Shown here: one piece after another, positions 42,300 to 50,417 of the stretch
Layout: each line of letters starts with the position of its first letter
Position numbering within the stretch: position 1 is the stretch's first letter
Source: Microbacterium sp. Root53
Lineage (GTDB): Bacteria > Actinomycetota > Actinomycetes > Actinomycetales > Microbacteriaceae
DNA length: 64,000 nt
NCBI RefSeq assembly: GCF_001426925.1
Contig: NZ_LMFR01000001.1
Span: 114,946-178,945 of the forward strand
Direction of reading: 5' to 3'
Program-made: the position numbers and the translations under genes
Notes under the pieces: model-generated
Told to the model about the DNA's origin: nothing
Databases searched by the model: none
What the model saw: only the letters and a program-made list of their open reading frames with translations

Positions 42300-42937
42300 G
42301 CGGCCGTCACCGTGTCGGCCAGCGTCTTGACGAGGATCGCGGAGGAGGCCGCACCCGGGTCGAGGTGACCCGCGCTGCGCTCGCCGAGGTACGACGCGCG
42401 GCCCTTGCGGGCCACGAGGGGCTCGGTCGCGTCGCGCCCCGCCGCCGCGGCGTCCGATGCCGCGGACACGGCGTCTCCCAGCGCCGATCCTGACGTCAGC
42501 GCGGCCTGGAGGGCGTCGACCGCCGGCAGCAGCGCGTCGAGCATGGTCTTGTCGCCCGGCTCCGCCTTGCCTCGCGCGACGATGCTGCCCACGCCCGCCC
42601 GCAGCGCCGCCTCCAGGGCGCGGCCGTCCAGGTCGTCGGCTCCGGCCGCGGCCTTGCCAGCCTCGAGGAAGAACGAGCCGTACAGCGATCCGCTGGCCCC
42701 GCCGACCTTGGAGATGAGCGTCATCCCGACCGCCTTCAGCAGCGCCGGGATGTCCGCGGGCGGCGCCGCGTCGAGCTTCTCGACCACGGCGGCCATGCCG
42801 CGTGCCAGGTTCGTGCCGTGGTCGGCGTCGCCGATCGCCGAGTCCAGCTCGGTCAGCCACGCGGCCTGCTCGGCGGTCTCGGCCGCGAAGCGCCGGAGCC
42901 AGGCGTCCACCGTGGCGAGCGTGACGGCATCCGTCAT
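42296..42937 (-). CDS. dhaL: Dihydroxyacetone kinase subunit DhaL
   Basis: 213 aa. DhaL ADP-binding domain with the Mg-coordinating LDSAIGDADHGTNLARGMAA near residue 31 and the SKVGGASGSLYGSFFLEAGK loop. It transfers phosphate from tightly bound ATP to dihydroxyacetone held by DhaK, with DhaM recharging the bound ADP. It starts 1 nt after the dhaK stop and overlaps dhaM by 4 nt, so the three genes form one operon. Confidence 0.95.
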   Translation of the reverse strand: MTDAVTLATVDAWLRRFAAETAEQAAWLTELDSAIGDADHGTNLARGMAAVVEKLDAAPPADIPALLKAVGMTLISKVGGASGSLYGSFFLEAGKAAAGADDLDGRALEAALRAGVGSIVARGKAEPGDKTMLDALLPAVDALQAALTSGSALGDAVSAASDAAAAGRDATEPLVARKGRASYLGERSAGHLDPGAASSAILVKTLADTVTAA

Positions 42938-42938
42938 G

Positions 42939-43931
42939 TCAGCGTCCCCACCGCAGGCCGGCGGTCTCGACCGGCGCATCCCAGAGACGGAGGATCTCGT
43001 CGTCCGCGCTCACGAGCGTGAGCGAGCATCCGGCCATGTCGAGGCTCGTGATGTAGTCGCCCACGAGCGTGCGCGCCACCGTGATGCCGCGCGACTCGAG
43101 CGCCTGCGAGATCTCGCCGTACATTCCGTACAGCTCGATCAGGGGAGTGCCGCCCAGACCGGAGAGCAGGGCGATGACCGGAGCGCCCGTGAAGTCGAAG
43201 TCGGCCGCGATCGCGCCGACGATCTCCTCGGCGATGTCGTGGGCGGACGCGAGCTTCTCGCGCCGGCGGCCGGGCTCGCCGTGGATGCCGACGCCCACCT
43301 CCATCTCGTCCTCGGGCAGGTCGAAGCTCGGCTTGCCGTTGGCCGGCACGGTGCAGCTCGTGAGGGCGATGCCCATCGAGCGGCCGTTCGCGCTGACCTT
43401 CGCGGCGATCGCCTTGACGTCGGCGAGCGGGCGGCCCTCCGCCGCGGCCGCTCCGGCGACCTTCTCGACGATCACCGTGGTGCCGACGCCGCGGCGTCCG
43501 GCCGTCCAGGTGGAGTCCTCGACCGACACGTCGTCGGCCACCAGCACGGTCTCGACCTGGATGCCCTCCTCGCCGGCCAGCTCGGCCGCCATCTCGAAGT
43601 TCAGGACGTCGCCGGTGTAGTTCTTCACGATGAACAGCACGCCCGCGCCCGAGTCGACGGCCGTCGCGGCGGCGAGCATCTGGTCGGGGGTCGGCGAGGT
43701 GAAGATCTCACCGGCGCACGCGGCCGCGAGCATCCCGTGCCCGACGAATCCGCCGTGCATCGGCTCGTGCCCGGATCCGCCCCCGGAGACGAGCGCGACC
43801 TGGCCCTCGCGGGACGCCTTGCTGATGATCAGCCGGTTGTCGAAGTCCACCGTCACGTCGGGATGCGCGGCCGCGATCCCGCGCAGGGCGTCGCTGAGGA
43901 CGGTGGCCGGGGTGTTGATGAGCTTCTTCAT
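42939..43931 (-). CDS. dhaK: Dihydroxyacetone kinase subunit DhaK
   Basis: 330 aa, ATG at 43931 behind GGAGAAGC. Binds dihydroxyacetone covalently. SGGGSGHEPMHGGFVGHGML carries the substrate-site Gly/His residues, and VGVGIHGEPGRRR contains the hemiaminal-forming His. First gene of dhaKLM. The product, dihydroxyacetone phosphate, enters glycolysis. A free-standing regulator (DhaS/DhaR) is not adjacent. Confidence 0.95.
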   Translation of the reverse strand: MKKLINTPATVLSDALRGIAAAHPDVTVDFDNRLIISKASREGQVALVSGGGSGHEPMHGGFVGHGMLAAACAGEIFTSPTPDQMLAAATAVDSGAGVLFIVKNYTGDVLNFEMAAELAGEEGIQVETVLVADDVSVEDSTWTAGRRGVGTTVIVEKVAGAAAAEGRPLADVKAIAAKVSANGRSMGIALTSCTVPANGKPSFDLPEDEMEVGVGIHGEPGRRREKLASAHDIAEEIVGAIAADFDFTGAPVIALLSGLGGTPLIELYGMYGEISQALESRGITVARTLVGDYITSLDMAGCSLTLVSADDEILRLWDAPVETAGLRWGR

Positions 43932-44062
43932 CGGAGCTTCTCCTGTTCGATGGCCTCGTCGGCGAAGGTGGGGGAGTGCCGGCGCGACCGACGCTAGACC
44001 CGGCGGCGCGCCCCGCGCTAGGGAGATGCGCAAGCGTGCACGCCCGCGGGGCGCTCGGCCGT

Positions 44063-44123
44063 CGACCGTGTCTCAGTTCGGCGCGGAATGCACGCCGGAT
44101 TCCGCGCCGAACTGAGACATGGG
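44063..44123 (-). repeat. 61-bp hairpin element (copy A); possible terminator for hutD
   Basis: Reads CCCATGTCTCAGTT on the minus strand and ends AACTGAGACACGGTCG. It contains a perfect 20-bp inverted repeat (44070-44089 with 44099-44118, 9-nt loop). A second element of exactly the same length with the same ends but a different middle lies at 63285-63345. It begins 2 nt after the hutD stop and would also act as its terminator. Confidence 0.75.
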
Positions 44124-44124
44124 A

Positions 44125-44577
44125 TCACGTGGAGGAGATGCGGGCGAACGCGACGCGGGCGCCGCCGGGCTCCACGCGCGCGCAGTGGTCGCGGCCGATC
44201 ACCGCGGAGCCGGGCGGCAGCGGGGTGCGCCCCAGTCGGGCGGTGCACGAGAGCACGAGCAGCAGCCACAGCCCATCGGGCGCGGTGGTCATCGCCGCGG
44301 CCGGCAGGTCGAATCCGCAGCGCGCGCGGTCCCGGTCGAGCATGAGGTTGAGCACCGTGACCGGCCGGATGACCCCGACCGCGCGCACGGCTGCCTCGCC
44401 CGGGAACCGCACGTGCTCACCGGGCCCGACCGCCCACGGCGCGCCCCCGATCGAGAGACGCAGGGGCCGATCGCCCGTCACCGCGAGGATGCGGTCGACG
44501 CCCGGGAAGGCCGAGAACGGCGCATCCTCGGCCATCTCCGCGGCGCTCAGGCGCCAGCCGTCGCCGGTGGCGAGCAC
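44125..44577 (-). CDS. hutD: HutD family protein; start uncertain, likely frameshift near the 5' end
   Basis: The core reads LATGDGWRLSAAEMAEDAPF, FSAFPGVDRILAVTGDRPLR and ends in VGRDHC-type beta-barrel strands: a cupin-like HutD. The conserved family start PWRNGRGTTR lies upstream of this GTG in the same frame (around 44592-44607), and that frame extends to 44652 without a normal start. A GTG overlapping the hutH stop (44648, GTGA) is in a different frame. So either a 1-nt change disrupts the beginning or a non-standard start is used. HutD is associated with control of histidine or urocanate levels. Confidence 0.65.
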   Translation of the reverse strand: MLATGDGWRLSAAEMAEDAPFSAFPGVDRILAVTGDRPLRLSIGGAPWAVGPGEHVRFPGEAAVRAVGVIRPVTVLNLMLDRDRARCGFDLPAAAMTTAPDGLWLLLVLSCTARLGRTPLPPGSAVIGRDHCARVEPGGARVAFARISST

Positions 44578-44644
44578 GCGCGTCGTGCCGCGCCCGTTGC
44601 GCCAGGGCTCGGGTTCGGCGTCGTCGAGCCGGACGACTCCGGAC

Positions 44645-46114
44645 TCACCCAGCGGCGATCACGTCCCCGAGCTCGTCGAGCAGGGCGGCCGCGGCGGTCA
44701 GCGGCGGGCGGAGGTCCTGGTCCTCGTGCGAGGGCTGCAGCGCGCGCAGGCGGTCGGCGGCGTCGTGCAGCCGCGGCGGTGCGGTCACCTCCCGCTGGCG
44801 CAGCAGACGACCGAGCGCGAGCGCCTCGCACGCGAGCACTGTCCGGTGGGCGGCGATCGCCCGCTCGAGCTGCACGGCGCCCTGGCTCGCGAAGCTCGCG
44901 TCCTCCTCGGCGCCGCGCGACAGGACGACGGTGCCGAGCGAGGCGGGCGCGGCGGACGCACGGATCTCGGCCAGCGCCCCGGCGGCGGTGTACTCCAGCA
45001 TCATCAGGCCCGAGGCGCCGTCGGGTCCCTCGGCCAGGAAGGGGCGCAGGCCCGTGTAGGCGGGCTCGTTCGCGAGCCGCAGCCGGGCGTGCGAACTGGC
45101 GGCGGACTGCGCGATCGCCAGGTTCATCGCGTCGAGGTCGGCCGCGAGCTGGGCCTGGTAGAACCCGCCGTGGTGCGTGACCGTTCCGGCCGCGGCGTCG
45201 AAGACGGGGTTCTCCTGTGCGGCGTTCGCGAGCCGGGAGAGCTGCGACTCGAGCCGCTCGAGCGCCGTGACCACGAGGGCCTGGATCACCGGATAGACGC
45301 GCAGCCCGTAGGGGTCCTGGATGCGCGCGGGCGCGGCGGCATGCCCCTCGAGCAGCGCGCGGATCTCGCCGGCGACGACGTCGGCGCCGGGGGCCGCGAT
45401 CGCGCTCGCCGCGGGGACGGAGAACGCCTCGGCGCTGCCCTCGAACGCGACCAGGGCCACGGCGTAGAGCACGCGACCGGCGCGGTCGAGCCGCCGCAGC
45501 TCGGCCGCCGCGAGTGCGCTCCGCCCGACCGTGAGTGCATTGCTGCTGAGGAAGGGCAGGGCGCTGTCCGCGCCCCACGCGATCGGCTCGCCCTCGAGGG
45601 GCGGCGTCGTCGGCCGCTCGCCGGCGAGGGCCAGCGCGATCGCCGACAGGGCGGCGAGATCGCCCGTGCCGATGGACCCCGCGCTGCCCACCTCGGGGAG
45701 CGCGTCCGCGTTGAGCATGCGCTGCAGCGCGTGCGCGACGGCGGGGTCGATGCCGGATCGCGCGCGCCCGAGCTGGACGAGCCGGGTGGCCGCCGTCGCC
45801 CGCACCACGCGGCGCGGCAGCGGATCCCCGGCATCGGTCGCGTGGCTGCGCACGAGCATCCGCCCGTGCGCCTCCGCCTCGGTCACGGCGGTCGTGCGAT
45901 TGGCGCCGACCCCGGTCGACCGGCCGTAGGTCGGCCGGGCCGCGCTGATGCGCTCGGCGGCCTCCTGGCCGTGCACCAGCGCCTCGGCGACCTCCGGGGC
46001 GAGGGTCACGGTCGCCCCGTCGGCGATCGCGACGATCTCGCCGAGCGAGACCGGCGCCGAGGCGAAGATCCGGACGGGCGGAAGCGCGTGCGGGGCGGGG
46101 CTCGGAGTGCTCAT
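44645..46114 (-). CDS. hutH: Histidine/aromatic ammonia-lyase family protein (HutH-like) with non-canonical MIO motif
   Basis: 489 aa from the ATG at 46114. Family landmarks: TYGRSTGVGANR (about 62-73; catalytic Tyr loop), IQDPYGLRVYPVIQALVVTA and QENPVFDAAAGTVTHHGGFY. The segment that normally reads GSVGASGDLA, where Ala-Ser-Gly cyclises into the MIO cofactor, is GSAGSIGTGDLA (143-154) here. Position in the hut region argues for histidine ammonia-lyase, but the missing ASG triad makes normal catalysis doubtful. A true HutH could be encoded elsewhere. It is divergent from the IclR regulator. Confidence 0.7.
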   Translation of the reverse strand: MSTPSPAPHALPPVRIFASAPVSLGEIVAIADGATVTLAPEVAEALVHGQEAAERISAARPTYGRSTGVGANRTTAVTEAEAHGRMLVRSHATDAGDPLPRRVVRATAATRLVQLGRARSGIDPAVAHALQRMLNADALPEVGSAGSIGTGDLAALSAIALALAGERPTTPPLEGEPIAWGADSALPFLSSNALTVGRSALAAAELRRLDRAGRVLYAVALVAFEGSAEAFSVPAASAIAAPGADVVAGEIRALLEGHAAAPARIQDPYGLRVYPVIQALVVTALERLESQLSRLANAAQENPVFDAAAGTVTHHGGFYQAQLAADLDAMNLAIAQSAASSHARLRLANEPAYTGLRPFLAEGPDGASGLMMLEYTAAGALAEIRASAAPASLGTVVLSRGAEEDASFASQGAVQLERAIAAHRTVLACEALALGRLLRQREVTAPPRLHDAADRLRALQPSHEDQDLRPPLTAAAALLDELGDVIAAG

Positions 46115-46139
46115 GCACACAGCTTCCCGCAGAGGGTCT

Positions 46140-46196
46140 TGCGTTTCAACCAGTGGCATGCGTATTTTACGAAGTGGAAACACTCGGCAACGGCGC
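46140..46196. promoter_or_regulatory. Candidate IclR operator between hutH and iclR
   Basis: The 131-bp divergent region is locally AT-richer and contains GTTTCAACCAGTGG (near 46143) facing CGAAGTGGAAAC (near 46175), an imperfect inverted pair with TTTC/GAAA ends around TGCGTATTTTACG. Placement suggests control of both hutHD and the rightward hut operon. Confidence 0.45.
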
Positions 46197-46245
46197 CGGA
46201 AACAGTGGGTTCCTATCGTCGACGTCGCCGAACAGGAGGACTGCC

Positions 46246-46935
46246 GTGACTGAACAGTCGACCCGCGAACAGTCGACCCGCACCGTCGAGCGCGCGCTGT
46301 CGCTGCTCGCCCATGTCTGCGAGGAGGGCAGCGCGTCGCTCGCCAACTCGGCGCGCGCCGTGGATCTCTCGCCGAGCACCGCGCTGCGGCTGCTGCGCAC
46401 GCTCGAGGCGACCGGCTTCGTGCGCCGCGACGACGAGGGCAGCTACCGCCCCGGGTCGCGGCTCGTGCAGCTCGGCGCGCAGGCGCTCAGCAACGAGTCG
46501 CTCATCGACCTGTGCCACCAGGAGATGGTGGGCCTCGCCGAGGCCACCGGCGAGTCGATCTACCTGAGCGTCGAGGGCCACGGCCAGTCCGTGCTCTACA
46601 TCAGCATCGTCGAGGGCTCGCACTCGATCCGCCACGCGAACTGGGTGGGCCGCACGATCCCGATGCAGGGCTCTGCCGCGGGCCTGGTCCTCAGCGGCGA
46701 GACGCCCGAGACCGGCTTCGTGGTCGTGGAGCGGGGCATCGAGCGGGACGTGACCGCGCTCGCCGCCCCCGTCATGGCCGGCCGGCGCGTGGTCGCCTCG
46801 CTCAGCATCCTTGTGCCGACGTACCGCATCGACGAGCGCGCGACCCGGCAGTTCGGCCGTCTCCTCTCCGACGCCGCCCGGCGCATCTCCGCCGGCCTCA
46901 CCGACGGCACCGTCCCCCCGAAGGAGCACCCGTGA
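46246..46935 (+). CDS. IclR-family regulator of the hut operon
   Basis: 229 aa from GTG at 46246 behind AGGAGG. N-terminal winged helix (TRTVERALSLLAHVCEEGSA; ARAVDLSPSTALRLLRTLEA) and the C-terminal IclR effector domain (LCHQEMVGLAEATGESIYLS; NWVGRTIPMQGSAAGLVLSG). It is the first gene of the rightward operon (its stop overlaps the transporter ATPase start) and lies divergent from hutHD, so histidine or urocanate is the likely effector. Earlier in-frame ATG codons exist but lack a ribosome site. Confidence 0.88.
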   Translation: MTEQSTREQSTRTVERALSLLAHVCEEGSASLANSARAVDLSPSTALRLLRTLEATGFVRRDDEGSYRPGSRLVQLGAQALSNESLIDLCHQEMVGLAEATGESIYLSVEGHGQSVLYISIVEGSHSIRHANWVGRTIPMQGSAAGLVLSGETPETGFVVVERGIERDVTALAAPVMAGRRVVASLSILVPTYRIDERATRQFGRLLSDAARRISAGLTDGTVPPKEHP

Positions 46936-48005
46936 TCCGGTTCGAGAACGTCTCGAAGGTCTACGACGACGGCACCCGCGCGGTCGACGACCTCAGCTTC
47001 GAGGTGCCCGCGGGCACGCTCCTGGCGCTGGTCGGCCCGTCCGGCTGCGGCAAGACCACGTCGCTGCGCATGATCAACCGGCTGATCGACGCGACCAGCG
47101 GATCCATCACGCTCGACGACATCGACGTGCTGAGCACCGACCGCGTCACCCTCCGCCGAAAGATCGGGTACGTCATCCAGCACGCGGGCCTGTTCCCGCA
47201 CCGCACGGTGGTCGACAACGTGGCGGCGCTGCCGCGGCTGCTCGGGGGCGACCGGCGCTCGACGCGCGCCCGCGCGCTCGAGCTGCTCGAGCTCGTCGGC
47301 CTCGACGAGCGCTTCGCGCACCGCTACCCCTGGCAGCTGTCGGGCGGGCAGCAGCAGCGGGTCGGCGTGGCGCGCGCGCTCGCGACCGACCCGCCGTACC
47401 TGCTCATGGACGAGCCGTTCAGCGCCGTCGACCCGATCGTCCGCGCGCAGCTGCAGGACGAGTTCCTGCGGCTGCAGCAGGAGATCGGCAAGACGATCGT
47501 GATGGTCACGCACGACATCGACGAGGCTCTCAAGCTGGGCGACCACGTGGCGGTGCTCCGCACGGGCGGCGTGCTCGCCCAGATCGGCACGCCGATGGAG
47601 CTGCTCACCTCGCCGGTCGACGACTTCGTCGCGGACTTCATCGGCGGCGCCCGCGGCTACCGTGCGCTGGGCTTCGCGGGCCTCCCGGCCGGCGCGACCC
47701 TCGCGACCGAGCGGACGGCGCGCATCGGCGAGCCGCTGCGGGGCGAGGACGGCTGGACCGTGGTGGTCGACGACGCCGGCCGGCCTCTCGGATGGACGGA
47801 CGCGCGCACCGCGCCGACCGCCGAGCCGTCCGCGCTCCACACGGCCTCGCGGTTCCTGCCCCGCACCGCGTCCCTGCGCGACCTGCTCGACGGCGCTCTG
47901 GCCTCGCCGGCCGGCCGCGTCGGGATCGTGGACGACGCCGGCGTGCTCGTCGGGTCGCTGAGCGCGGCGGACGTCGTGGACGCCAACGCCAGGCGGGCCG
48001 CATGA
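46932..48005 (+). CDS. OpuA/HutV-type ABC transporter ATP-binding protein with CBS-like tail
   Basis: 357 aa. Walker A GPSGCGKTTS, signature QLSGGQQQRVGVARAL, Walker B LLMDEPFSAVDP and the switch His in VTHDIDEALKLGDHVAV. The C-terminal 110 residues include LRDLLDGALASPAGRVGIVD and SLSAADVVDA, a CBS-like module as in quaternary-amine (OpuA/ProV) ATPases. The closely related HutXWV importer transports histidine, and the operon context favours histidine or urocanate over osmolytes here. Confidence 0.9.
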   Translation: MIRFENVSKVYDDGTRAVDDLSFEVPAGTLLALVGPSGCGKTTSLRMINRLIDATSGSITLDDIDVLSTDRVTLRRKIGYVIQHAGLFPHRTVVDNVAALPRLLGGDRRSTRARALELLELVGLDERFAHRYPWQLSGGQQQRVGVARALATDPPYLLMDEPFSAVDPIVRAQLQDEFLRLQQEIGKTIVMVTHDIDEALKLGDHVAVLRTGGVLAQIGTPMELLTSPVDDFVADFIGGARGYRALGFAGLPAGATLATERTARIGEPLRGEDGWTVVVDDAGRPLGWTDARTAPTAEPSALHTASRFLPRTASLRDLLDGALASPAGRVGIVDDAGVLVGSLSAADVVDANARRAA

Positions 48006-48652
48006 CCGTCGACTGGATCTGGTCGAACCTCGGCCAGATCGGGACCCTGTTCCTCAACCACGTCTGGCTCACGGTGCTGCCGACGCTGATCGGCCTGATC
48101 ATCTCGATCCCGCTCGGATGGTGGGCGCACCGCTCCGGTCGCGGCGGCGCCCTGATCGTCGGGACCGCCGGCCTGCTCTACACGATCCCGTCGCTGGCGC
48201 TGTTCATCCTGCTGCCGTCGATCCTCGGGACCCGGATCCTGGATCCGCTCAACGTCGTGATCGCCCTCACCGTCTACACGCTCGCGCTCCTGGTGCGGGT
48301 GGTCGTGGACGGGCTCGGATCCGTGCCGCACGAGACCGTGGCCGCCGCCGAGGCGATGGGGTACCGCGCCTGGCAGCGCCTGCTGCTGGTCGAGCTGCCC
48401 GTCGCCGTGCCGGTGATCATCGCGGGGCTGCGCGTCGCCGTCGTCTCGAACGTGAGCATCGTCACGATGGCGGCCCTGATCGGGATCCCGCAGCTCGGCA
48501 CCCTGTTCACCCAGGGCTTCCAGCTGCGGCTCATGGTGCCGCTGCTGACGGGAATCCTGCTCTGCGTCCTGCTGGCCATCGCGCTGGACCAGCTGCTCAT
48601 CCGCACGGGCCGCATCGCGACCCCCTGGCGCCGCACGGAGGTGCCCGCATGA
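48002..48652 (+). CDS. OpuA/HutW-type ABC permease (first)
   Basis: 216 aa, ATG overlapping the ATPase stop. Five or six membrane helices; the BPD-transporter EAA-type loop AAAEAMGYRAWQRLLLVELP and VSIVTMAALIGIPQLGTLFT are typical of ProW/OpuBB permeases. It forms a heterodimer with the next product. In-operon position with hutU/F/I supports an amino-acid (histidine) uptake role. Confidence 0.9.
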   Translation: MTVDWIWSNLGQIGTLFLNHVWLTVLPTLIGLIISIPLGWWAHRSGRGGALIVGTAGLLYTIPSLALFILLPSILGTRILDPLNVVIALTVYTLALLVRVVVDGLGSVPHETVAAAEAMGYRAWQRLLLVELPVAVPVIIAGLRVAVVSNVSIVTMAALIGIPQLGTLFTQGFQLRLMVPLLTGILLCVLLAIALDQLLIRTGRIATPWRRTEVPA

Positions 48653-49395
48653 CGCTCCTCGACTGGCTCGCGGATCCGGCGAACTGGACCGGCGCGACCG
48701 GCATCCCGGCGCAGGTCGGCTACCACCTGCTGTACACCGCCATCTCGCTCGGCATCGCGTGCGCGATCGCGATCCCGCTCGGCATCCTGATCGGGTTCAC
48801 GGGCCGCGGCGAGACCCTCGTGGCCGGATCGGCCAACGCCCTGCGCGCGCTGCCCACGCTGGGCCTGCTCGTGCTGCTCTTCCTGGTCCTGGCCCCCGTG
48901 ATCGCCGGCCGGCTCGTGTTCGTGGTCCCGACGATCGTGGTGCTCGTGCTGCTGGCCGTGCCGCCCATCCTGACGGGCACGTACACCGGCATCCAGAGCG
49001 CCGACCCCGCGGCCGTGGACGCGGCGCTCGGCATGGGCTACACCCGGTCGCAGATCCTGTGGCGGGTGCAGATGCCGTGCGCGCTGCCCCTGCTGCTGTC
49101 CGGCCTGCGGGGCGCCACCCTCCAGGTGGTGTCGACCGCGACGGTCGCCGCCTACCTCGGCCTGCAGGGCCTCGGACGCTTCATCATCGACGGACGCGCG
49201 CAGGCCGACTTCGCCCAGATGGCCGGCGGCGCGCTCGTCGTGGCCGTGCTCGCCCTGGCGCTCGAGCTGCTGTTCGCGCTCCTGGGCCGCACGGTCGTCT
49301 CTCCCGGTCTGCGGCGCTCGCCGCAGCGCCGTCGTCGCCCGCGCCCCACCGACACGGCGACCTCGGTCCTCCGCACGCTGCCGGCCGCCCGGTAG
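48649..49395 (+). CDS. OpuA/HutW-type ABC permease (second)
   Basis: 248 aa, 4-nt overlap with the first permease. Helices such as YTAISLGIACAIAIPLGILI and TVAAYLGLQGLGRFIIDGRA; the coupling loop DAALGMGYTRSQILWRVQMP is well conserved. It ends in an Arg/Pro-rich cytoplasmic tail. The gene is followed by a cytosine-rich tract before the binding-protein gene. Confidence 0.9.
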   Translation: MTLLDWLADPANWTGATGIPAQVGYHLLYTAISLGIACAIAIPLGILIGFTGRGETLVAGSANALRALPTLGLLVLLFLVLAPVIAGRLVFVVPTIVVLVLLAVPPILTGTYTGIQSADPAAVDAALGMGYTRSQILWRVQMPCALPLLLSGLRGATLQVVSTATVAAYLGLQGLGRFIIDGRAQADFAQMAGGALVVAVLALALELLFALLGRTVVSPGLRRSPQRRRRPRPTDTATSVLRTLPAAR

Positions 49396-49431
49396 CCACC
49401 CCACCCCACCCCCACCCCACCCACCCCACCC
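49396..49431 (-). other. C-rich tract; G-quadruplex-forming potential on the minus strand
   Basis: The 36 bases after the permease stop consist of runs of 3-5 C separated by single A residues (CCACCCCACCCC pattern). The minus strand therefore has at least seven runs of three or more G with 1-nt loops, a textbook G-quadruplex motif. The minus strand is the template strand for the binding-protein gene 15 nt downstream. Confidence 0.7.
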
Positions 49432-49445
49432 GAAAGGCATCCCCC

Positions 49446-50369
49446 ATGCGCACCACGCGATTCACCCTCCTGTCCGCCGCCGCCGCCGCCGCCCTGGCCG
49501 GAGCCCTCGCCCTCACCGGCTGCGCCACCGGCGAGCAGGCCCTGTCGAACGGCGGCGCGGCAGGCTCCTCCGGCGAGTCCGTCGTCATCGGCTCGGCCGA
49601 CTTCACCGAGAGCCAGCTCATCGCCACGATCTACTCGCTCGCCCTGCAGGACGCCGGCGTCGAGGTGCGCGAGCAGTTCAACATCGGCAGCCGCGAGGTC
49701 TACATGGCGGCGCTGCAGGACGGCTCGATCGACCTGATCCCCGAGTACTCCGGGGCGCTGCTGAAGTACCTCGACCCCGAGTCGACCGCGAGCACCTCCG
49801 AGGACGTCGTGGCCGAGCTCGACGAGGTGCTCCCCGAGGGAGTCGAGCGCTACGAGATCTCCGAGGCGCAGGACAAGGACATCCTGGCCGTGACGCGCGA
49901 GACCGCCGAGACGTACGACCTCACCACGATCTCCGACCTCGCCCCGCACGCGTCCGAGCTCATCCTGGGCGGACCCGCCGAGTGGGCGACGCGTGTCAAC
50001 GGCGTCGTCGGGCTCCGCGACGTGTACGGCCTGGAGTTCAAGGAGTTCCAGAGCCTGGACGCGGGCGGCCCGCTCACCATGACCGCGCTGCTGAACGGCC
50101 AGATCCAGGTCGCGGACGTGTTCAGCACCGACCCGGCCCTCACCGAGAACGACCTGGTCGCGCTCGAGGACGACAAGTCGCTGTTCGCCGCCGAGAACGT
50201 GGTGCCCGTGGTGTCGTCCGCCAAGTCGACCGACACGATCCGCGAGACCCTCGACGCCGTCTCCGCGGAGCTCACCACCGAGGCGCTCATCGAGATGAAC
50301 GGCAAGGCCGCCGACGGCACGAGCCTCACCGACATCGCGCGCGAGTGGCTGGACTCCGTCTCGCTCTGA
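49446..50369 (+). CDS. OpuAC/HutX-type substrate-binding lipoprotein
   Basis: 307 aa. Lipoprotein signal RTTRFTLLSAAAAAALAGAL with lipobox LTGC. OpuAC-family markers are VVIGSADFTESQLIATIYSL, YMAALQDGSIDLIPEYSGAL, MTALLNGQIQVADVFSTDPA and the terminal DIAREWLDSVSL. The aromatic cage of glycine-betaine binders is not obvious, consistent with a different ligand such as histidine or urocanate. It is the last transport gene, with hutU following 48 nt downstream. Confidence 0.88.
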   Translation: MRTTRFTLLSAAAAAALAGALALTGCATGEQALSNGGAAGSSGESVVIGSADFTESQLIATIYSLALQDAGVEVREQFNIGSREVYMAALQDGSIDLIPEYSGALLKYLDPESTASTSEDVVAELDEVLPEGVERYEISEAQDKDILAVTRETAETYDLTTISDLAPHASELILGGPAEWATRVNGVVGLRDVYGLEFKEFQSLDAGGPLTMTALLNGQIQVADVFSTDPALTENDLVALEDDKSLFAAENVVPVVSSAKSTDTIRETLDAVSAELTTEALIEMNGKAADGTSLTDIAREWLDSVSL

Positions 50370-50417
50370 GCCTCGCCCGCCCTCAACGACCCACCCGCAA
50401 CACTCGAAGGAACACTC

